A stretch of 64,000 nucleotides of DNA, from contig NZ_CP011770.1 of assembly GCF_001028705.1 (NCBI RefSeq), positions 2,731,501 to 2,795,500 of the forward strand. The letters run 5' to 3'. The stretch comes from Croceicoccus naphthovorans. Lineage in GTDB: Bacteria; Pseudomonadota; Alphaproteobacteria; Sphingomonadales; Sphingomonadaceae. This document shows positions 36,137-48,427 of the stretch, piece after piece; the stretch's first letter is position 1; each line of letters starts with the position of its first letter. The position numbers and the translations under genes were made by a program. The notes below the pieces were generated by a model that was not told the origin of the DNA, ran no database searches, and saw only the letters and a list, made by a program, of their open reading frames with translations.

Positions 36137-36161
36137 TATACCAAGCGGTGGCATCTGTTTT
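36121..36161. terminator. Bidirectional terminator between second sulfotransferase and clpB
   Basis: Ten-bp perfect stem GCCACCGCTT / AAGCGGTGGC around a 12-nt AT-rich loop. It contains the sulfotransferase stop codon and is followed by a T-rich stretch. It lies between two convergent genes. Confidence 0.75.
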
Positions 36162-36166
36162 GCCGA

Positions 36167-38746
<2,580 letters not shown>

Positions 38747-38774
38747 TGCGTCGTCTCTCCTGAATACCGGCCCT

Positions 38775-38802
38775 AGATAGTGTTGCACTTTTGCAACACA
38801 AG
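38775..38802 (-). promoter_or_regulatory. Candidate clpB promoter with TGTTGC-N6-GCAACA operator
   Basis: On the minus strand CTTGTG (38797-38802) and CTATCT (38775-38780) are separated by 16 nt and resemble an alphaproteobacterial RpoH-type promoter about 30 bp upstream of the clpB start. The spacer is the dyad TGTTGC-N6-GCAACA (38781-38798), the same half-sites and spacing as the palindrome at 30799. A repressor bound here would block polymerase directly. Confidence 0.45.
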
Positions 38803-38880
38803 TCTGCCGCACCGCCAAGCCGCAAGATTTACATTCAGCGTGCCCTATTCAAGAGCCTCGCGCCTTGATCGCGCGCAAAC

Positions 38881-38914
38881 AAAAAGGGCGGCAGGATCGC
38901 TCCCGCCGTCCTTT
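38881..38914 (-). terminator. Intrinsic terminator after gatB
   Basis: Minus-strand hairpin with arms AAAGGACGGCGGG and its partner, one mismatch and one G-T, followed on that strand by a T-tract (TTTTTGTTTG). It lies 20 nt downstream of the gatB stop and upstream of clpB. Confidence 0.85.
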
Positions 38915-38934
38915 CGCATTCCGTGCCGGACCAA

Positions 38935-40428
38935 TCAGCCCAGCTTCTGCTTCAACACCTCGTTCACCACCTGCGGGTTGCCCTGCCCGCGCATGGCCTT
39001 CATCGTCTGGCCGACGAAAAAGCCGAACAGCTTGCCCTTGCCGCCCTTGTATTCGGCGACCTTGTCGGCGTTGTTGGCCAGAACCTCGTCGATCACCGCT
39101 TCGATTGCGCCAGTGTCGCTGGTCTGCTTCAAACCTTCCGCCTCGGCGATTTCTTCCGGGTCGCGGCCCGACTTCAGGACATGCTCGAACACTTCCTTGG
39201 CCTGTCCGCCGGAAACCGAACCGTCCGCCACCATGGCAAGGATCGCGGCCTGCGACGCGGTCGTGGCGTGCTCGATCTTGCCCTCGTCACCCACGGCGTT
39301 GATCACGCCCGGCGCGACGGAAAGCGACCAGTTGGCTACCTGCGTCGCGACGTCCTTTTCAGACTTGCCCAGTTTCTGCGCGGTCGCGGCCAGCAGGTCC
39401 TCGAACCGGGCATAGGTCTCAACCTCTGCGGTCAGCTGGCCCGCGTTGTACGGGGTCAGGCCCAGATCGGTCTCGTACCGGTGCCGCTTGGCATCGGGCA
39501 GTTCGGGCAAGGACGCACGGCAATCGGCGATGAAATCATCGTCCAGTTCCAGCGGCAGCAGGTCAGGATCGGGGAAATAGCGATAGTCGTGCGCGTCTTC
39601 CTTCGACCGCATCGTGCGCGTCGTGCCGCTGTCGGGATCGAACAGGCGTGTTTCCTGATCGACCGAGCCGCCCGATTCCAGCACGTCGACCTGCCGATTC
39701 GCCTCGTACTCGATAACCTGCATGATAAAGCGAACGGAGTTCACGTTCTTGGTCTCGGTCCGGGTGCCGAACTCGTCACCCGCCTTGCGCACACTGACGT
39801 TGACGTCGGCGCGCATCGAACCTTCTTCCATGTTCCCGTCGCACGAACCGACATAGCGCAGGATCGAACGCAGCTTGCGCACATAGGCCCCGGCTTCTGC
39901 GGGGGAACGCATGTCGGGCTTCGACACGATCTCCATCAGCGCAACGCCGCTACGGTTAAGATCGACATAGGACATCGTCGGGTGCTGATCGTGCATCAAC
40001 TTGCCTGCGTCCTGTTCTACGTGGATGCGCTCGATCCCGATCCGCTTGGTGTTTTCCGGATTTTTGTCGTCGAGACTGATTTCCAGATGCCCCTCGCCCA
40101 CCAGCGGGTGATAAAGCTGGCTTATCTGATACCCCTGCGGCAGGTCGGCGTAGAAATAGTTCTTTCGGTCGAACCGGCTCCACTGGTTGATCTGCGCATC
40201 GATCGCCATGCCGGTACGCACCGCCTGCCTGATGCATTCGCGGTTCGGCACGGGCAGCATCCCCGGCATCGCGGCATCGACAAGGGAAACCTGCGTGTTC
40301 GGCTCTGCCCCGAATGCGGTCGCGGCGCCGGAAAACAGCTTGGCGTTGGAGGTGACCTGCGCGTGGACTTCGAGGCCGATCACAACCTCCCATTCGCCCG
40401 TCGCGCCCTGAATCGTGTAAGTGCTCAT
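38935..40428 (-). CDS. gatB: Asp-tRNA(Asn)/Glu-tRNA(Gln) amidotransferase subunit B
   Basis: tRNA-binding and kinase subunit of GatCAB, which converts misacylated Glu-tRNA-Gln and Asp-tRNA-Asn to the amide forms. The N-terminus [23 protein letters not shown] is the family signature; C-terminal GatB/YqeY domain is present ([23 protein letters not shown]). The start at 40428 gives 497 aa. It is the last gene of the gat operon, separated from gatA by an acyltransferase gene. Confidence 0.96.
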   Translation of the reverse strand: MSTYTIQGATGEWEVVIGLEVHAQVTSNAKLFSGAATAFGAEPNTQVSLVDAAMPGMLPVPNRECIRQAVRTGMAIDAQINQWSRFDRKNYFYADLPQGYQISQLYHPLVGEGHLEISLDDKNPENTKRIGIERIHVEQDAGKLMHDQHPTMSYVDLNRSGVALMEIVSKPDMRSPAEAGAYVRKLRSILRYVGSCDGNMEEGSMRADVNVSVRKAGDEFGTRTETKNVNSVRFIMQVIEYEANRQVDVLESGGSVDQETRLFDPDSGTTRTMRSKEDAHDYRYFPDPDLLPLELDDDFIADCRASLPELPDAKRHRYETDLGLTPYNAGQLTAEVETYARFEDLLAATAQKLGKSEKDVATQVANWSLSVAPGVINAVGDEGKIEHATTASQAAILAMVADGSVSGGQAKEVFEHVLKSGRDPEEIAEAEGLKQTSDTGAIEAVIDEVLANNADKVAEYKGGKGKLFGFFVGQTMKAMRGQGNPQVVNEVLKQKLG

Positions 40429-40482
40429 GGATAAGCCGATAGAACGCCGCCGCGCCCGCGCCAAGGGGCTAGATCGCCGCGC

Positions 40483-41613
40483 TCATATTGTGGGGGCGAC
40501 CCGTTCCGCACCGGGCGCCCCCCAACGCGCGGCCCACCGCTTCGACCACTTGCGCCCCGGTTCCTCAATCAAGGCATAGGTCAGCGCCGATACGCCGACG
40601 ACCAGCGCAAGATAGCCTAGCAGAACCGCGGTCTGCCCCCCTTCGGGCAGGATCAGCCGCGCCAGGATCGGATCGGCCCCGCCGCGCCCGGTTGCAAACC
40701 CGGCCATCAGCGCGAGATGGCCGGTCAGGCCCAACAAAAACGGGTGCGTAAGGTAGATCGAGTAGGACCACCGCCCCAGCGCCATCATGGGCCGCGTGGC
40801 AAGCATCCGCGACAAGGGCCCGGCATCACGCGCGAAAACAAGCACGAGTGCGGCAAAGGGAAAGACCACCAGCCAACGCAGGGTTCCAATCTGCTCAGCC
40901 CAGATCAAAAACCCGATCGCGATTGCGACAGTCGCTCCTTCAGCAAGCCCGGCGGGCAGACGCGCGCCGAAACCTTTGCGAAACAGGACGAAGGTGCCCG
41001 CGCCCAGCGTGAACCCGCAAATTCCGCGCTGTACATTCGTGCTCCATACCGGAACCTGCCACCCGGACAGCAGCGATGCCATCGCGGCCACCGCCAGCAC
41101 ACCGGCAATGGCGATGCCCAGCCGCCCCCGCCCCATCAAAATCGCCGCCCCGGCATAAAGCAGCAGTTCGACCGAGATCGACCAGCTTTGCCCGTTGTAA
41201 TAGTTGGTGCGGGTGAGCGCATAGCCATCAAGCAGCAAGATCGCGCGAAACAGATCCGTCAGGTCGCGCCCGTCTGCAAAGGCCGGACGCATGATCGCAA
41301 CCGCCGCGACCAGATAGGCACCGACCATCACGATATGGAGCGGATAGACCCGGCCAAGCCGCAGCGCCGCAAACCGGGATCGCGAAAAGCCTTGCGCCAG
41401 CCGGTCGCCATAGCTGGCCGCGATGACGAAGCCGCTCAGCACGAAAAAGAAGTCGACGAAAAGATAGCCCGACCGGGCCAGCGCCGAGTTCCCCACCGGG
41501 CCAAGACCGGGCAGGTGAAACAGCACCACGCCCACCGCCGCGAGCCCTCGCAGCGAATCGAGCGCGACGAACCGGTGCGGCTGCGCCGTCCCGGTCGGCC
41601 TGCGTGTTACCAC
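40483..41613 (-). CDS. Acyltransferase family 3 (OafA/YrhL-type) membrane protein
   Basis: Polytopic inner-membrane O-acyltransferase of about 376 aa that would acylate sugars of surface glycans or lipids. The N-terminus carries the signature [20 protein letters not shown] and the [15 protein letters not shown] span, followed by about ten hydrophobic segments; [18 protein letters not shown] is typical near the C-terminus. The start is a GTG at 41613 that overlaps the gatA stop by 7 nt, so it is translationally coupled to gatA. Its insertion between gatA and gatB is unusual. The acyl acceptor cannot be inferred. Confidence 0.85.
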   Translation of the reverse strand: MVTRRPTGTAQPHRFVALDSLRGLAAVGVVLFHLPGLGPVGNSALARSGYLFVDFFFVLSGFVIAASYGDRLAQGFSRSRFAALRLGRVYPLHIVMVGAYLVAAVAIMRPAFADGRDLTDLFRAILLLDGYALTRTNYYNGQSWSISVELLLYAGAAILMGRGRLGIAIAGVLAVAAMASLLSGWQVPVWSTNVQRGICGFTLGAGTFVLFRKGFGARLPAGLAEGATVAIAIGFLIWAEQIGTLRWLVVFPFAALVLVFARDAGPLSRMLATRPMMALGRWSYSIYLTHPFLLGLTGHLALMAGFATGRGGADPILARLILPEGGQTAVLLGYLALVVGVSALTYALIEEPGRKWSKRWAARWGAPGAERVAPTI

Positions 41614-43091
41614 CAACGCTCCGGCTTGGCGGTGAACCCGGCGCGCTGTTCGATCGCGAGGCCTGCGTTCAGCACGCCCTGCTCGTCGAAAGCCTTGCCG
41701 ATGATCTGCAAGCCAAGCGGCAGCCCTTCGCTGTTCAGGCCCGCCGGAACGCTCATCGCCGGAAGGCCTGCAAGACTGGCAGGCACGGCAAAGACGTCGT
41801 TCAGGTACATCGACAGCGGATCGCTGGTCTTGTCGCCCAGCGCGAAGGCTGCGCTGGGGCAAGTCGGCGCGAGGATCACGTCACACTGGGTAAACGCATG
41901 TTCGAAATCGCGAGCGATCAGGGCACGGACCTTCTGCGCCTGATTGTAATAGGCGTCGTAGAACCCGGCGCTCAGCACGTAAGTACCGATCATGATGCGG
42001 CGTTTTACTTCCGGCCCGAAACCGTCGGCCCGAGTCGCGGCGTACATGTCCTGAAGCCCGGCGCCTTCGGGCAGGTCGCGCAAGCCGTAGCGCACACCGT
42101 CATAGCGGGCGAGGTTCGACGAAGCCTCTGCCGGAGCGATAATGTAATAGGCGGGCAGCGCGTATTTCGTATGCGGCAGCGAGATGTCGACGACCTCTGC
42201 GCCTGCGTCCTTGAGCCAAGCGATGCCGTCGTCCCAGCTTTTGGCGATCTCGGCGTCCATCCCGTCCATGCGGTATTCGCGCGGGATGCCGACTTTCTTG
42301 CCTTTCAGGTCGGCGTTCAGACCCGCTTCCCATTCGGGCACCGGCATGTTCAGGCTGGTGGCATCCTTCGGGTCGAAGCCCGCCATCGATTCCAGCATGA
42401 TCGCACAGTCGGTCACGTCGCGCGCCATCGGCCCTGCCTGATCGAGGCTGGAGGCAAAGGCTACCACGCCCCAGCGCGAGCAGCGACCATAGGTCGGCTT
42501 GATGCCGGTAATGCCGGTGAACGCCGCAGGCTGGCGGATCGAGCCGCCGGTATCGGTGCCGGTCGCCGCCGGGCAAAGCCGCGCCGAAACCGCCGCCGAA
42601 GAACCGCCCGAAGACCCGCCGGGGGCGAGTGAAGCATTGTCGCCGCCACCACGTTTCCACGGGCTGATCACGTTGCCGAAATAGCTGGTCTCGTTCGACG
42701 AGCCCATCGCGAACTGATCAAGGTTCAACTTGCCAAGCATGCCCGCGCCCGCGTTCCACAGGTTCTGCGAAACGGTCGATTCGTACTGCGGCGTAAAGCC
42801 CTCGAGGATGTGGCTGGCCGCGGTGGTCTGCACGCCTGCGGTGGCGAACAGGTCCTTCATGCCGATCGGCACGCCGCCCATCTTGCCCAAGGCTTCGCCC
42901 TTGGCGCGCTTGGCGTCGGTGGCCTCCGCCGCCTCGATCGCCTTTTCCGGCGTCGCGACGATAAAGGCGTTCAGGGCGCCAGCAGCGGCGACATTGGCGT
43001 TGAACGCCTCTGCCACTTCGACGGCGGTGAAGGTGCCATCGGCCACGCCCTTGCGGATCGCGGCGACGGTGAGTTCGGTCAGGTCGGTCAT
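41607..43091 (-). CDS. gatA: Asp-tRNA(Asn)/Glu-tRNA(Gln) amidotransferase subunit A
   Basis: Amidase-signature glutaminase subunit of GatCAB releasing ammonia from glutamine. The Ser-cisSer-Lys machinery is in [14 protein letters not shown] and the Gly/Ser-rich [20 protein letters not shown] block. It is 494 aa. It starts 1 nt after the gatC stop and its end overlaps the acyltransferase start. Confidence 0.97.
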   Translation of the reverse strand: MTDLTELTVAAIRKGVADGTFTAVEVAEAFNANVAAAGALNAFIVATPEKAIEAAEATDAKRAKGEALGKMGGVPIGMKDLFATAGVQTTAASHILEGFTPQYESTVSQNLWNAGAGMLGKLNLDQFAMGSSNETSYFGNVISPWKRGGGDNASLAPGGSSGGSSAAVSARLCPAATGTDTGGSIRQPAAFTGITGIKPTYGRCSRWGVVAFASSLDQAGPMARDVTDCAIMLESMAGFDPKDATSLNMPVPEWEAGLNADLKGKKVGIPREYRMDGMDAEIAKSWDDGIAWLKDAGAEVVDISLPHTKYALPAYYIIAPAEASSNLARYDGVRYGLRDLPEGAGLQDMYAATRADGFGPEVKRRIMIGTYVLSAGFYDAYYNQAQKVRALIARDFEHAFTQCDVILAPTCPSAAFALGDKTSDPLSMYLNDVFAVPASLAGLPAMSVPAGLNSEGLPLGLQIIGKAFDEQGVLNAGLAIEQRAGFTAKPERWW

Positions 43092-43092
43092 A

Positions 43093-43395
43093 TTATTCGA
43101 TCACCTTGGGCACGCCGAAAAAGCCGTGTTCGGCAGCAGGCGCATTGGCCAGCACCTTGTCGCGCACACCGCCGCCGGTCAGCGGGTCGGCATCGACGAC
43201 ATCGTCGCGCAGGCGCAAGGTGTTGGGGATGACTGCGGTCATCGGCTCTACGCCGGTGCAGTCGACCTCGCCCAGCTGTTCTACCCAGCCGAGGATCTGG
43301 TTCAGTTCGGGGACCATCGCGTCCACCTCTGCATCCGTCATGCGGATGCGGGCGAGCGATGCGATCTTGGCGACCGTTGCTTTATCGACAGACAT
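43093..43395 (-). CDS. gatC: Asp-tRNA(Asn)/Glu-tRNA(Gln) amidotransferase subunit C
   Basis: Small stabilising subunit of GatCAB, 100 aa from the ATG at 43395 ([20 protein letters not shown]). The frame is open to 43431 but those residues are not family-like. First gene of the gatC-gatA-acyltransferase-gatB operon. Confidence 0.95.
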   Translation of the reverse strand: MSVDKATVAKIASLARIRMTDAEVDAMVPELNQILGWVEQLGEVDCTGVEPMTAVIPNTLRLRDDVVDADPLTGGGVRDKVLANAPAAEHGFFGVPKVIE

Positions 43396-43467
43396 GGCGC
43401 GCGGGTTAGCTTTGCCGCGCGCGCTTGCCAAGCGGTGCGATGCACCGCCGGGGCAGATTCTGTCGAA

Positions 43468-43995
43468 TTATTCGGCCGGAGCGCTTTCAGGGGCAGCACC
43501 CGGAGCACCGGGACCGCCCGGCATCATGCCCATCTGCTGCATCTGGCGCTGCATTTCCTCGATTTCGGCCTGCGTACGAAAATCGATCAGCTCGACCGTA
43601 AAGGTCAGGTCGCTGTTCGCCGGAATCGTGCCGCGCGCTTCGCTGCCATAGCCAAGATCGGACGGGATGAAGATTTCGTACCGCCCGCCCTTCTGCATCT
43701 GGACAAGGGCCTGCGAGAACCCCGGAACCACGCCGTTGACCGGGAACGGCACGCGCTCACCCGAATCGAAGACGGTGCCGTCGGCAAGGCGGCCTTCGTA
43801 GTTCACCAGAACCACGTCTTCCATCGCCGGACTGGATCCGGTGCCGGCGGACAGCGTTTCGACCGTCACGCCCTTGTACCCGGTGGCCCATGCGGCACCG
43901 GCGGCCAGCAGGATCGCCACGACAACACCCAGCCAAAGCTTGCCCAAAATGCCCTTGCCGATGGGCTGGAGCGGAACGCGGGTGACTTCGGCCAT
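43468..43995 (-). CDS. Membrane-anchored FKBP-type peptidyl-prolyl isomerase
   Basis: FKBP-fold proline isomerase of 175 aa facing the periplasm. An N-terminal span (LGVVVAILLAAGAAWATGY) serves as anchor. The FKBP domain runs from about residue 55 (VLVNYEGRLADGTVFDSGER, VPGFSQALVQMQKGGRYEIF, IPANSDLTFTVELIDF). The C-terminus is Met/Gln/Gly/Pro-rich and may be flexible or metal-binding. It lies downstream of rpsU, separated from it by the rpsU terminator. Confidence 0.92.
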   Translation of the reverse strand: MAEVTRVPLQPIGKGILGKLWLGVVVAILLAAGAAWATGYKGVTVETLSAGTGSSPAMEDVVLVNYEGRLADGTVFDSGERVPFPVNGVVPGFSQALVQMQKGGRYEIFIPSDLGYGSEARGTIPANSDLTFTVELIDFRTQAEIEEMQRQMQQMGMMPGGPGAPGAAPESAPAE

Positions 43996-44021
43996 GATGA
44001 TCCTCTTAAGTAACGGGCAGC

Positions 44022-44054
44022 AAAAAGGGCGCCCGATCGCTCAGGCGCCCCTTT
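44022..44054 (-). terminator. Intrinsic terminator after rpsU
   Basis: Stem GGGCGCC / GGCGCCC with an A/T-rich extension, followed on the minus strand by a run of five T. It lies about 50 nt downstream of the rpsU stop and just upstream of the FKBP gene. Confidence 0.88.
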
Positions 44055-44103
44055 GGCTTAAGCAGACGGGCGCGGCAAGTGCCTTTGCGCCCCTTACGCA
44101 GAC

Positions 44104-44310
44104 TTAGCGCGAACCGTCGCGTTCCATCCGCTTGCGCTCCAGCTTGCGGGCGCGCCGAACGGCGGCGGCCTTTTCACGCGCGCGCTTTTCGCTCGGTTTT
44201 TCATAGTGGCGGCGCAGCTTCATTTCGCGGTACACCCCCTCACGCTGCAGCTTTTTCTTAAGCGCGCGGAGAGCCTGGTCTACATTGTTTTCGCGAACCA
44301 TGATTTGCAT
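44104..44310 (-). CDS. rpsU: 30S ribosomal protein S21 (bS21)
   Basis: Small ribosomal subunit protein of 68 aa. It starts [20 protein letters not shown] and has the conserved [20 protein letters not shown] core and a very basic C-terminus. It acts near the 3' end of 16S rRNA in initiation. It has its own terminator. About 250 bp of promoter region separates it from the divergent crcB. Confidence 0.97.
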   Translation of the reverse strand: MQIMVRENNVDQALRALKKKLQREGVYREMKLRRHYEKPSEKRAREKAAAVRRARKLERKRMERDGSR

Positions 44311-44558
44311 AAAGTGCCACTACCTCAATTTCGTTTGTCGCCGCGCGGAAATCGATGCGAACCGCAACAGCGCGATGAATTCGTCAGAATACAAGAACGC
44401 CGAATCCCCCGACGGATGTCGAGCGATCGGCCATAACCGGCGGCGCCGCTACCAGCGCAGAACGCCAAATGCAAGCCGGACGGTCATTTTCGATGTTGCC
44501 CATATACCACAGACAGGGCCTCTTTCGCAAATCGCGACTGCCCGCTAGGGGGACGGAC

Positions 44559-44966
44559 ATGGCCCAGCCCACCACTCTTGTCGCCACCTCGCTCGTCGCC
44601 CTTGGCGGTGGGACGGGTGCCGTGCTGCGTTACCACCTTGGCCGCGCGGTCGGCGCGCTGTTCCCGACGGCGGCGCTGGCCTTCCCTTATGCGACGCTGA
44701 CCGCGAATGTCGTCGGCAGTCTGTGTATGGGCCTTTTGGCCGGATGGCTGGCCCGGTATGGCTCTGCAGAGGCGGAGGGCTGGCGACTGTTGCTGGGCGT
44801 CGGGCTGCTCGGCGGGTTCACGACTTTCTCCTCGTTCAGCCTTGAAGTCATGTTGCTGTGGGAACGCGGCGCGCCGGGGCTGGCCGCACTTTATGCGATC
44901 GTTTCGGTCGCGGCGGGCGTGGCCGGGCTGTTCCTTGGCCTGATCGTGATGCGGATGGCGGCATGA
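44559..44966 (+). CDS. crcB: Fluoride channel CrcB/Fluc
   Basis: Small four-span membrane protein of 135 aa that exports fluoride as a dimer. The conserved loop GGFTTFSSFSLE, preceded by the glycine-rich third helix, and the N-terminal GGGTGAVLRYHLGR motif are present. The ATG at 44559 has a strong AGGGGGA site; upstream in-frame codons to 44469 look non-coding. I do not recognise a fluoride riboswitch upstream. Its stop overlaps the next start (ATGA). Confidence 0.95.
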   Translation: MAQPTTLVATSLVALGGGTGAVLRYHLGRAVGALFPTAALAFPYATLTANVVGSLCMGLLAGWLARYGSAEAEGWRLLLGVGLLGGFTTFSSFSLEVMLLWERGAPGLAALYAIVSVAAGVAGLFLGLIVMRMAA

Positions 44967-46132
44967 GTAGTAACGAAGACGAAGTCCGCCAGTTCACCGT
45001 CGGTCGCGACGACGATGGCGTGCGGCTGGACCGCTGGTTCCGTCGCCACCTGCCGCAGATCGGGTTCGCCACGATCAGCCGCTGGGCGCGTACCGGGCAG
45101 GTTCGCGTCGATGGCAAGCGGGCCAAGCCCGAAGATCGCCTGACCCCCGGCCAGCAGATTCGCGTGCCCCCCGGCGGAGCCGCGCCGCACAAGACAGAGC
45201 GTCAGCGCGTCCAACTGACCGAAACCGAGCTGGAAGAGGCCGACGCGATGGTCCTTCACCGCGATCGCGCCGCCATCGTGCTGAACAAGCCGCCGGGGCT
45301 GGCGACGCAGGGCGGCACCGGGACGACGCGGCATGTCGACCGTCTGCTGGAGGCGTTCGCAGACGATGGACCAAAGCCCCGCCTCGTGCATCGGCTCGAC
45401 AAGGATACCTCTGGCGTTCTGCTGACCGCCGCAACACCGGGCAGCGCAGCGTTCTTTTCCAAGCGATTCTCGGGCCGCAGCGCGAAGAAAGTCTATTGGG
45501 CGCTGGTCGTCGGCGTGCCCGAAATCTCGGCCGGCACCATCGAACTCGCATTGGCCAAACAGCCGGGCAGCGGTGGCGAAAAGATGATGCCCGACGAAAA
45601 CGGCCAGCCCGCCAAAACCCGCTATCGCGTGGTCGACCGCGCGGGCAACCGCGCCGCTTGGGTCGAACTCGAACCGCTGACCGGGCGCACCCACCAGCTT
45701 CGCGTGCATATGGAGGCGATCGGCCATCCTATCGTCGGCGACGGCAAGTACGGCGGGCAGGCCGCGTTCCTGACCGGCAGCATCAGTCGCAAGATGCACC
45801 TCCACGCCCGCCGCCTGATCATCGACCATCCCGACGGCACCCCGCTGGACGTAACCGCCCCCCTGCCCGACCATTTCGCGGCAAGCATGGAACAGCTCGG
45901 CTTCGACGAGGCGATGAGCGACGCGCTGCCCGAGACCGGCCCGCCGCCGCCCACGCGCGAAGAGAAAAAGCAGGCCGCCCGCCGCCATGCCAAGGGTATC
46001 CGCAAGGAACGCCGGGGTGAGCGCCGCACCCGCACCACGGGTGCATCGCCCAAGGCCAAGAAACCCGGTAAAGCACCGTCGCGCGGGCCGAAGAAGGGCA
46101 AGGGATCACCCAAACCAAAAGGTCAGCGTTGA
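44963..46132 (+). CDS. rluC: RluA-family 23S rRNA pseudouridine synthase
   Basis: RNA pseudouridine synthase of 389 aa. An S4-type RNA-binding domain (about residues 10-75, RLDRWFRRHLPQIGFATISR) precedes the catalytic domain with the motif HRLDKDTSGVLL containing the catalytic Asp. The last roughly 60 residues are strongly basic (KKQAARRHAKGIRKERRGER, then KKGKGSPKPKGQR), longer than in most RluC. RluC versus RluD specificity cannot be settled by eye. It overlaps crcB at the start and the HAD gene at the stop. Confidence 0.88.
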   Translation: MSSNEDEVRQFTVGRDDDGVRLDRWFRRHLPQIGFATISRWARTGQVRVDGKRAKPEDRLTPGQQIRVPPGGAAPHKTERQRVQLTETELEEADAMVLHRDRAAIVLNKPPGLATQGGTGTTRHVDRLLEAFADDGPKPRLVHRLDKDTSGVLLTAATPGSAAFFSKRFSGRSAKKVYWALVVGVPEISAGTIELALAKQPGSGGEKMMPDENGQPAKTRYRVVDRAGNRAAWVELEPLTGRTHQLRVHMEAIGHPIVGDGKYGGQAAFLTGSISRKMHLHARRLIIDHPDGTPLDVTAPLPDHFAASMEQLGFDEAMSDALPETGPPPPTREEKKQAARRHAKGIRKERRGERRTRTTGASPKAKKPGKAPSRGPKKGKGSPKPKGQR

Positions 46133-46788
46133 TGGGTCGGCTGGCGATCTTCGATTGCGACGGCACACTGGTCGACGGACAGGCCAGCGTCTGCATCGCG
46201 ATGGAGGACGCCTTTGCCGCGTCGAAGCTGGAGGCCCCGCCCCGCGCCATCATCCGCCGCGCGGTGGGCCTGTCGCTGCCGCAAGCAATGGCAATGCTTT
46301 TGCCCGACAGCACCTCTGAACAGCAGGAGATGCTGGCCGAGCGCTATCGCCTTGCCTTTCGCGCGCAGCGAGAGGCGGGGCTCGTCCACGAACCGCTATT
46401 CGACGGGATGAAGGATCTGCTACTGCATTTGCGCGACACTGGCTGGACGCTGGCCGTGGCGACCGGCAAGTCGGACCGCGGGCTGAACCACTGCCTTGCG
46501 CTGCACGGCATCACCGACCTGTTCGCCAGCCTGCAGACCGCCGACCGCCATCCGTCCAAGCCCGATCCCGCCATGATCGAACAGATCCTGTTCGACACCG
46601 GTATGAGCGCCGACGACGGCGTGATGATCGGGGACACGATGTTCGACATCGCGATGGCGCGGAACGCGCGGATGCCGTCGATCGGCGTTGAGTGGGGCTA
46701 TCATGAACGCGCTGAACTGCTGGAGAGCGGCGCACGGGCCGTAGCGACCGACATGGCAGAGCTTCGCGCCTTGCTGGAGGGTCTATGA
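46132..46788 (+). CDS. HAD-family hydrolase (phosphoglycolate phosphatase-like)
   Basis: HAD-superfamily phosphatase of 218 aa. Motif I is FDCDGTLVDG, motif II is VATGKSDRG, motif III is in HPSKPDPAM and motif IV is GDTMFDIAMARNA. The cap domain is of the Gph type. The substrate is not evident. The ATG overlaps the stop of the pseudouridine synthase gene. Confidence 0.88.
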   Translation: MGRLAIFDCDGTLVDGQASVCIAMEDAFAASKLEAPPRAIIRRAVGLSLPQAMAMLLPDSTSEQQEMLAERYRLAFRAQREAGLVHEPLFDGMKDLLLHLRDTGWTLAVATGKSDRGLNHCLALHGITDLFASLQTADRHPSKPDPAMIEQILFDTGMSADDGVMIGDTMFDIAMARNARMPSIGVEWGYHERAELLESGARAVATDMAELRALLEGL

Positions 46789-47039
46789 TCGACAAGACCG
46801 ACCCGTCCCAGCGTGATAGGCAGCGCGATCCGGCCTTCGCCAAGTTCATGGCGATCCAGCTGATCCGCGTTAGCGGCGTCGCGCTGTTCATCTTCGGCGT
46901 GCTCGCCGCAAGCGGCAAGGCACCGTGGCCCGATGGCCTGCCGGCTGAATGGGCATGGGCGCTGGCCCTGATCGGCGCGGGCGATGCATTTTTCATGCCT
47001 ACCTTCCTTGCTCGGATGTGGAGCACGAACAACAAGTGA
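46785..47039 (+). CDS. Small two-span membrane protein
   Basis: Eighty-four residues: a charged N-terminus, a hydrophobic span (IRVSGVALFIFGVLAASG) and a second span (EWAWALALIGAGDAFFMPTF), with a short polar end. No family I can name. Its start and stop each overlap the neighbouring genes by 4 nt, so it is a real member of the crcB-to-ATP12 operon. Confidence 0.75.
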   Translation: MIDKTDPSQRDRQRDPAFAKFMAIQLIRVSGVALFIFGVLAASGKAPWPDGLPAEWAWALALIGAGDAFFMPTFLARMWSTNNK

Positions 47040-47740
47040 AGCGGTTCTGGACAGAGGTAGGCGTCGCGCCGGTCGATGGCGGCGGCTGGCAGGTGCATCT
47101 AGATTCGCGGCCGGTGAAAACGCAGGGTTTCCGCGCGCAGATCGTGCCGACCCGCGCGCTGGCAGAGGCGCTGGCCGAGGAATGGCGCGCACAGGGCGAG
47201 AAGGTCGATCCGCAGCTATTCGTGCTGCGCGACATGGTGGACTTTGCAATCGATCAGGTTGCACCCGCGCCCGATGTGCTGATCGGCTCGACCCTGCCCT
47301 ACGGCGATACCGACACGCTTTGCTACCGCGCGCCGGAGGGCGATTCGCTGCGCACGCGGCAGGACGAGGCGTGGGGTCCGATCCTTGCCCCCATCGAAGC
47401 GGAGATAAGCGCGAAGTTCGCGCTGGCCGACGGGGTGATCCATGCCGAACAGCCAGAGGCGACCCGCACCGCCCTGCGCGCCCGGCTGGAGGCGCTCGAC
47501 CCGTTCACGCTGACCGCCGTGCACAACATGGCCGCTATCGCCGCCTCGCTATGCGTGGCGCTGACCATGCTGGACGACGGTGCCGATACCGACGCGCTGT
47601 TCGGCGCGGCCAATCTGGAAGAAGACTGGCAGGCGATTCAATGGGGCTGGGACGGCGATGCGCTGGCGCGGCGCGATGCGAGGCTAGCCGGATTTACGCA
47701 CGCCGCACGGCTGGCGCGGCTCGCCCGGTCTGAGGACTGA
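47036..47740 (+). CDS. ATP12-family chaperone
   Basis: Alphaproteobacterial homologue of mitochondrial ATP12, the assembly chaperone of the F1-ATPase alpha subunit. It is 234 aa from a GTG overlapping the previous stop. Family features visible are FWTEVGVAPVDGGGWQVHLD at the N-terminus and DTDTLCYRAPEGDSLRTRQDE in the middle. It ends the operon begun by crcB. Confidence 0.88.
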   Translation: MKRFWTEVGVAPVDGGGWQVHLDSRPVKTQGFRAQIVPTRALAEALAEEWRAQGEKVDPQLFVLRDMVDFAIDQVAPAPDVLIGSTLPYGDTDTLCYRAPEGDSLRTRQDEAWGPILAPIEAEISAKFALADGVIHAEQPEATRTALRARLEALDPFTLTAVHNMAAIAASLCVALTMLDDGADTDALFGAANLEEDWQAIQWGWDGDALARRDARLAGFTHAARLARLARSED

Positions 47741-47800
47741 CTGCGGGAACGGAGCGCGCTGCGAACCGCTGGTCGGGAAACGCCATCAAGGATTTCCCGC

Positions 47801-48415
47801 ATGACCACACCCCTTACCGCCCTCGCCCTCAACTGCACGTTAAAGTCCGACACTAGCGAGCGTTCGTCGACCGACGCGATGATCCAGGTGCTGCAGAAAG
47901 AATTTTCCGAACACGACGTAACCCTGATCGACACGATCCGTGTCGCCACGCATAATGTGAAGTTCGGCGTTTCATCCGACGAAGGCGATGGTGACGACTG
48001 GCCCGCGATCCGCAAAAAAATCCTGGCCGCCGACATCCTGATTTTCGGCACGCCGATCTGGATGGGGCAGTTGAGTTCTGTCGCGAAACTCGCGCTGGAA
48101 CGGATGGACGCGTTTTTGGGCGAGACCGACGACAAGGGCCGGATGCCCAGCTACGGCAAAGTCGCCGTCACCGCCATCGTCGGGAACGAGGATGGCGCGC
48201 ACTGGGCCTCGGCTCAGGCGTTTCAGTCGTTGAACGATGTCGGCTGGACGATCCCGGCCGTCGCCAACTGCTATTGGGTGGGTGAGGCGATGGGATCGAC
48301 CGACTTCCGCGATCTGGTGCAGGTGCCCGACAAAGTGACCGAAACCGCGAAGATGGTCGCGAGTAACGCCGCGCATCTCGCCCGCTTGCTTAAGGCAAAG
48401 ACTTATCCGGGGTAA
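47801..48415 (+). CDS. Flavodoxin-like NAD(P)H-dependent FMN reductase
   Basis: Flavoprotein of 204 aa with the flavodoxin/NADPH-FMN-reductase fold. The N-terminal ALALNCTLKSDTSERSST corresponds to the phosphate loop, and ILIFGTPIWMGQLSS to the FMN isoalloxazine loop. It probably reduces quinones or other electron acceptors; the exact substrate is unknown. It stands alone between two transcription units. Confidence 0.8.
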   Translation: MTTPLTALALNCTLKSDTSERSSTDAMIQVLQKEFSEHDVTLIDTIRVATHNVKFGVSSDEGDGDDWPAIRKKILAADILIFGTPIWMGQLSSVAKLALERMDAFLGETDDKGRMPSYGKVAVTAIVGNEDGAHWASAQAFQSLNDVGWTIPAVANCYWVGEAMGSTDFRDLVQVPDKVTETAKMVASNAAHLARLLKAKTYPG

Positions 48416-48427
48416 GGCTCGGTAACC

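Noticed and set aside
44311..44558. Fluoride riboswitch upstream of crcB
   Set aside because: I do not see the conserved pseudoknot motifs; the region looks like ordinary promoters of rpsU and crcB.
47746..47770. GGAAC-N16-CGCT, resembling a general-stress sigma (EcfG) promoter before the flavodoxin-like gene
   Set aside because: The -10 part deviates from CGTT and GGAAC occurs by chance in such DNA; too weak to list.
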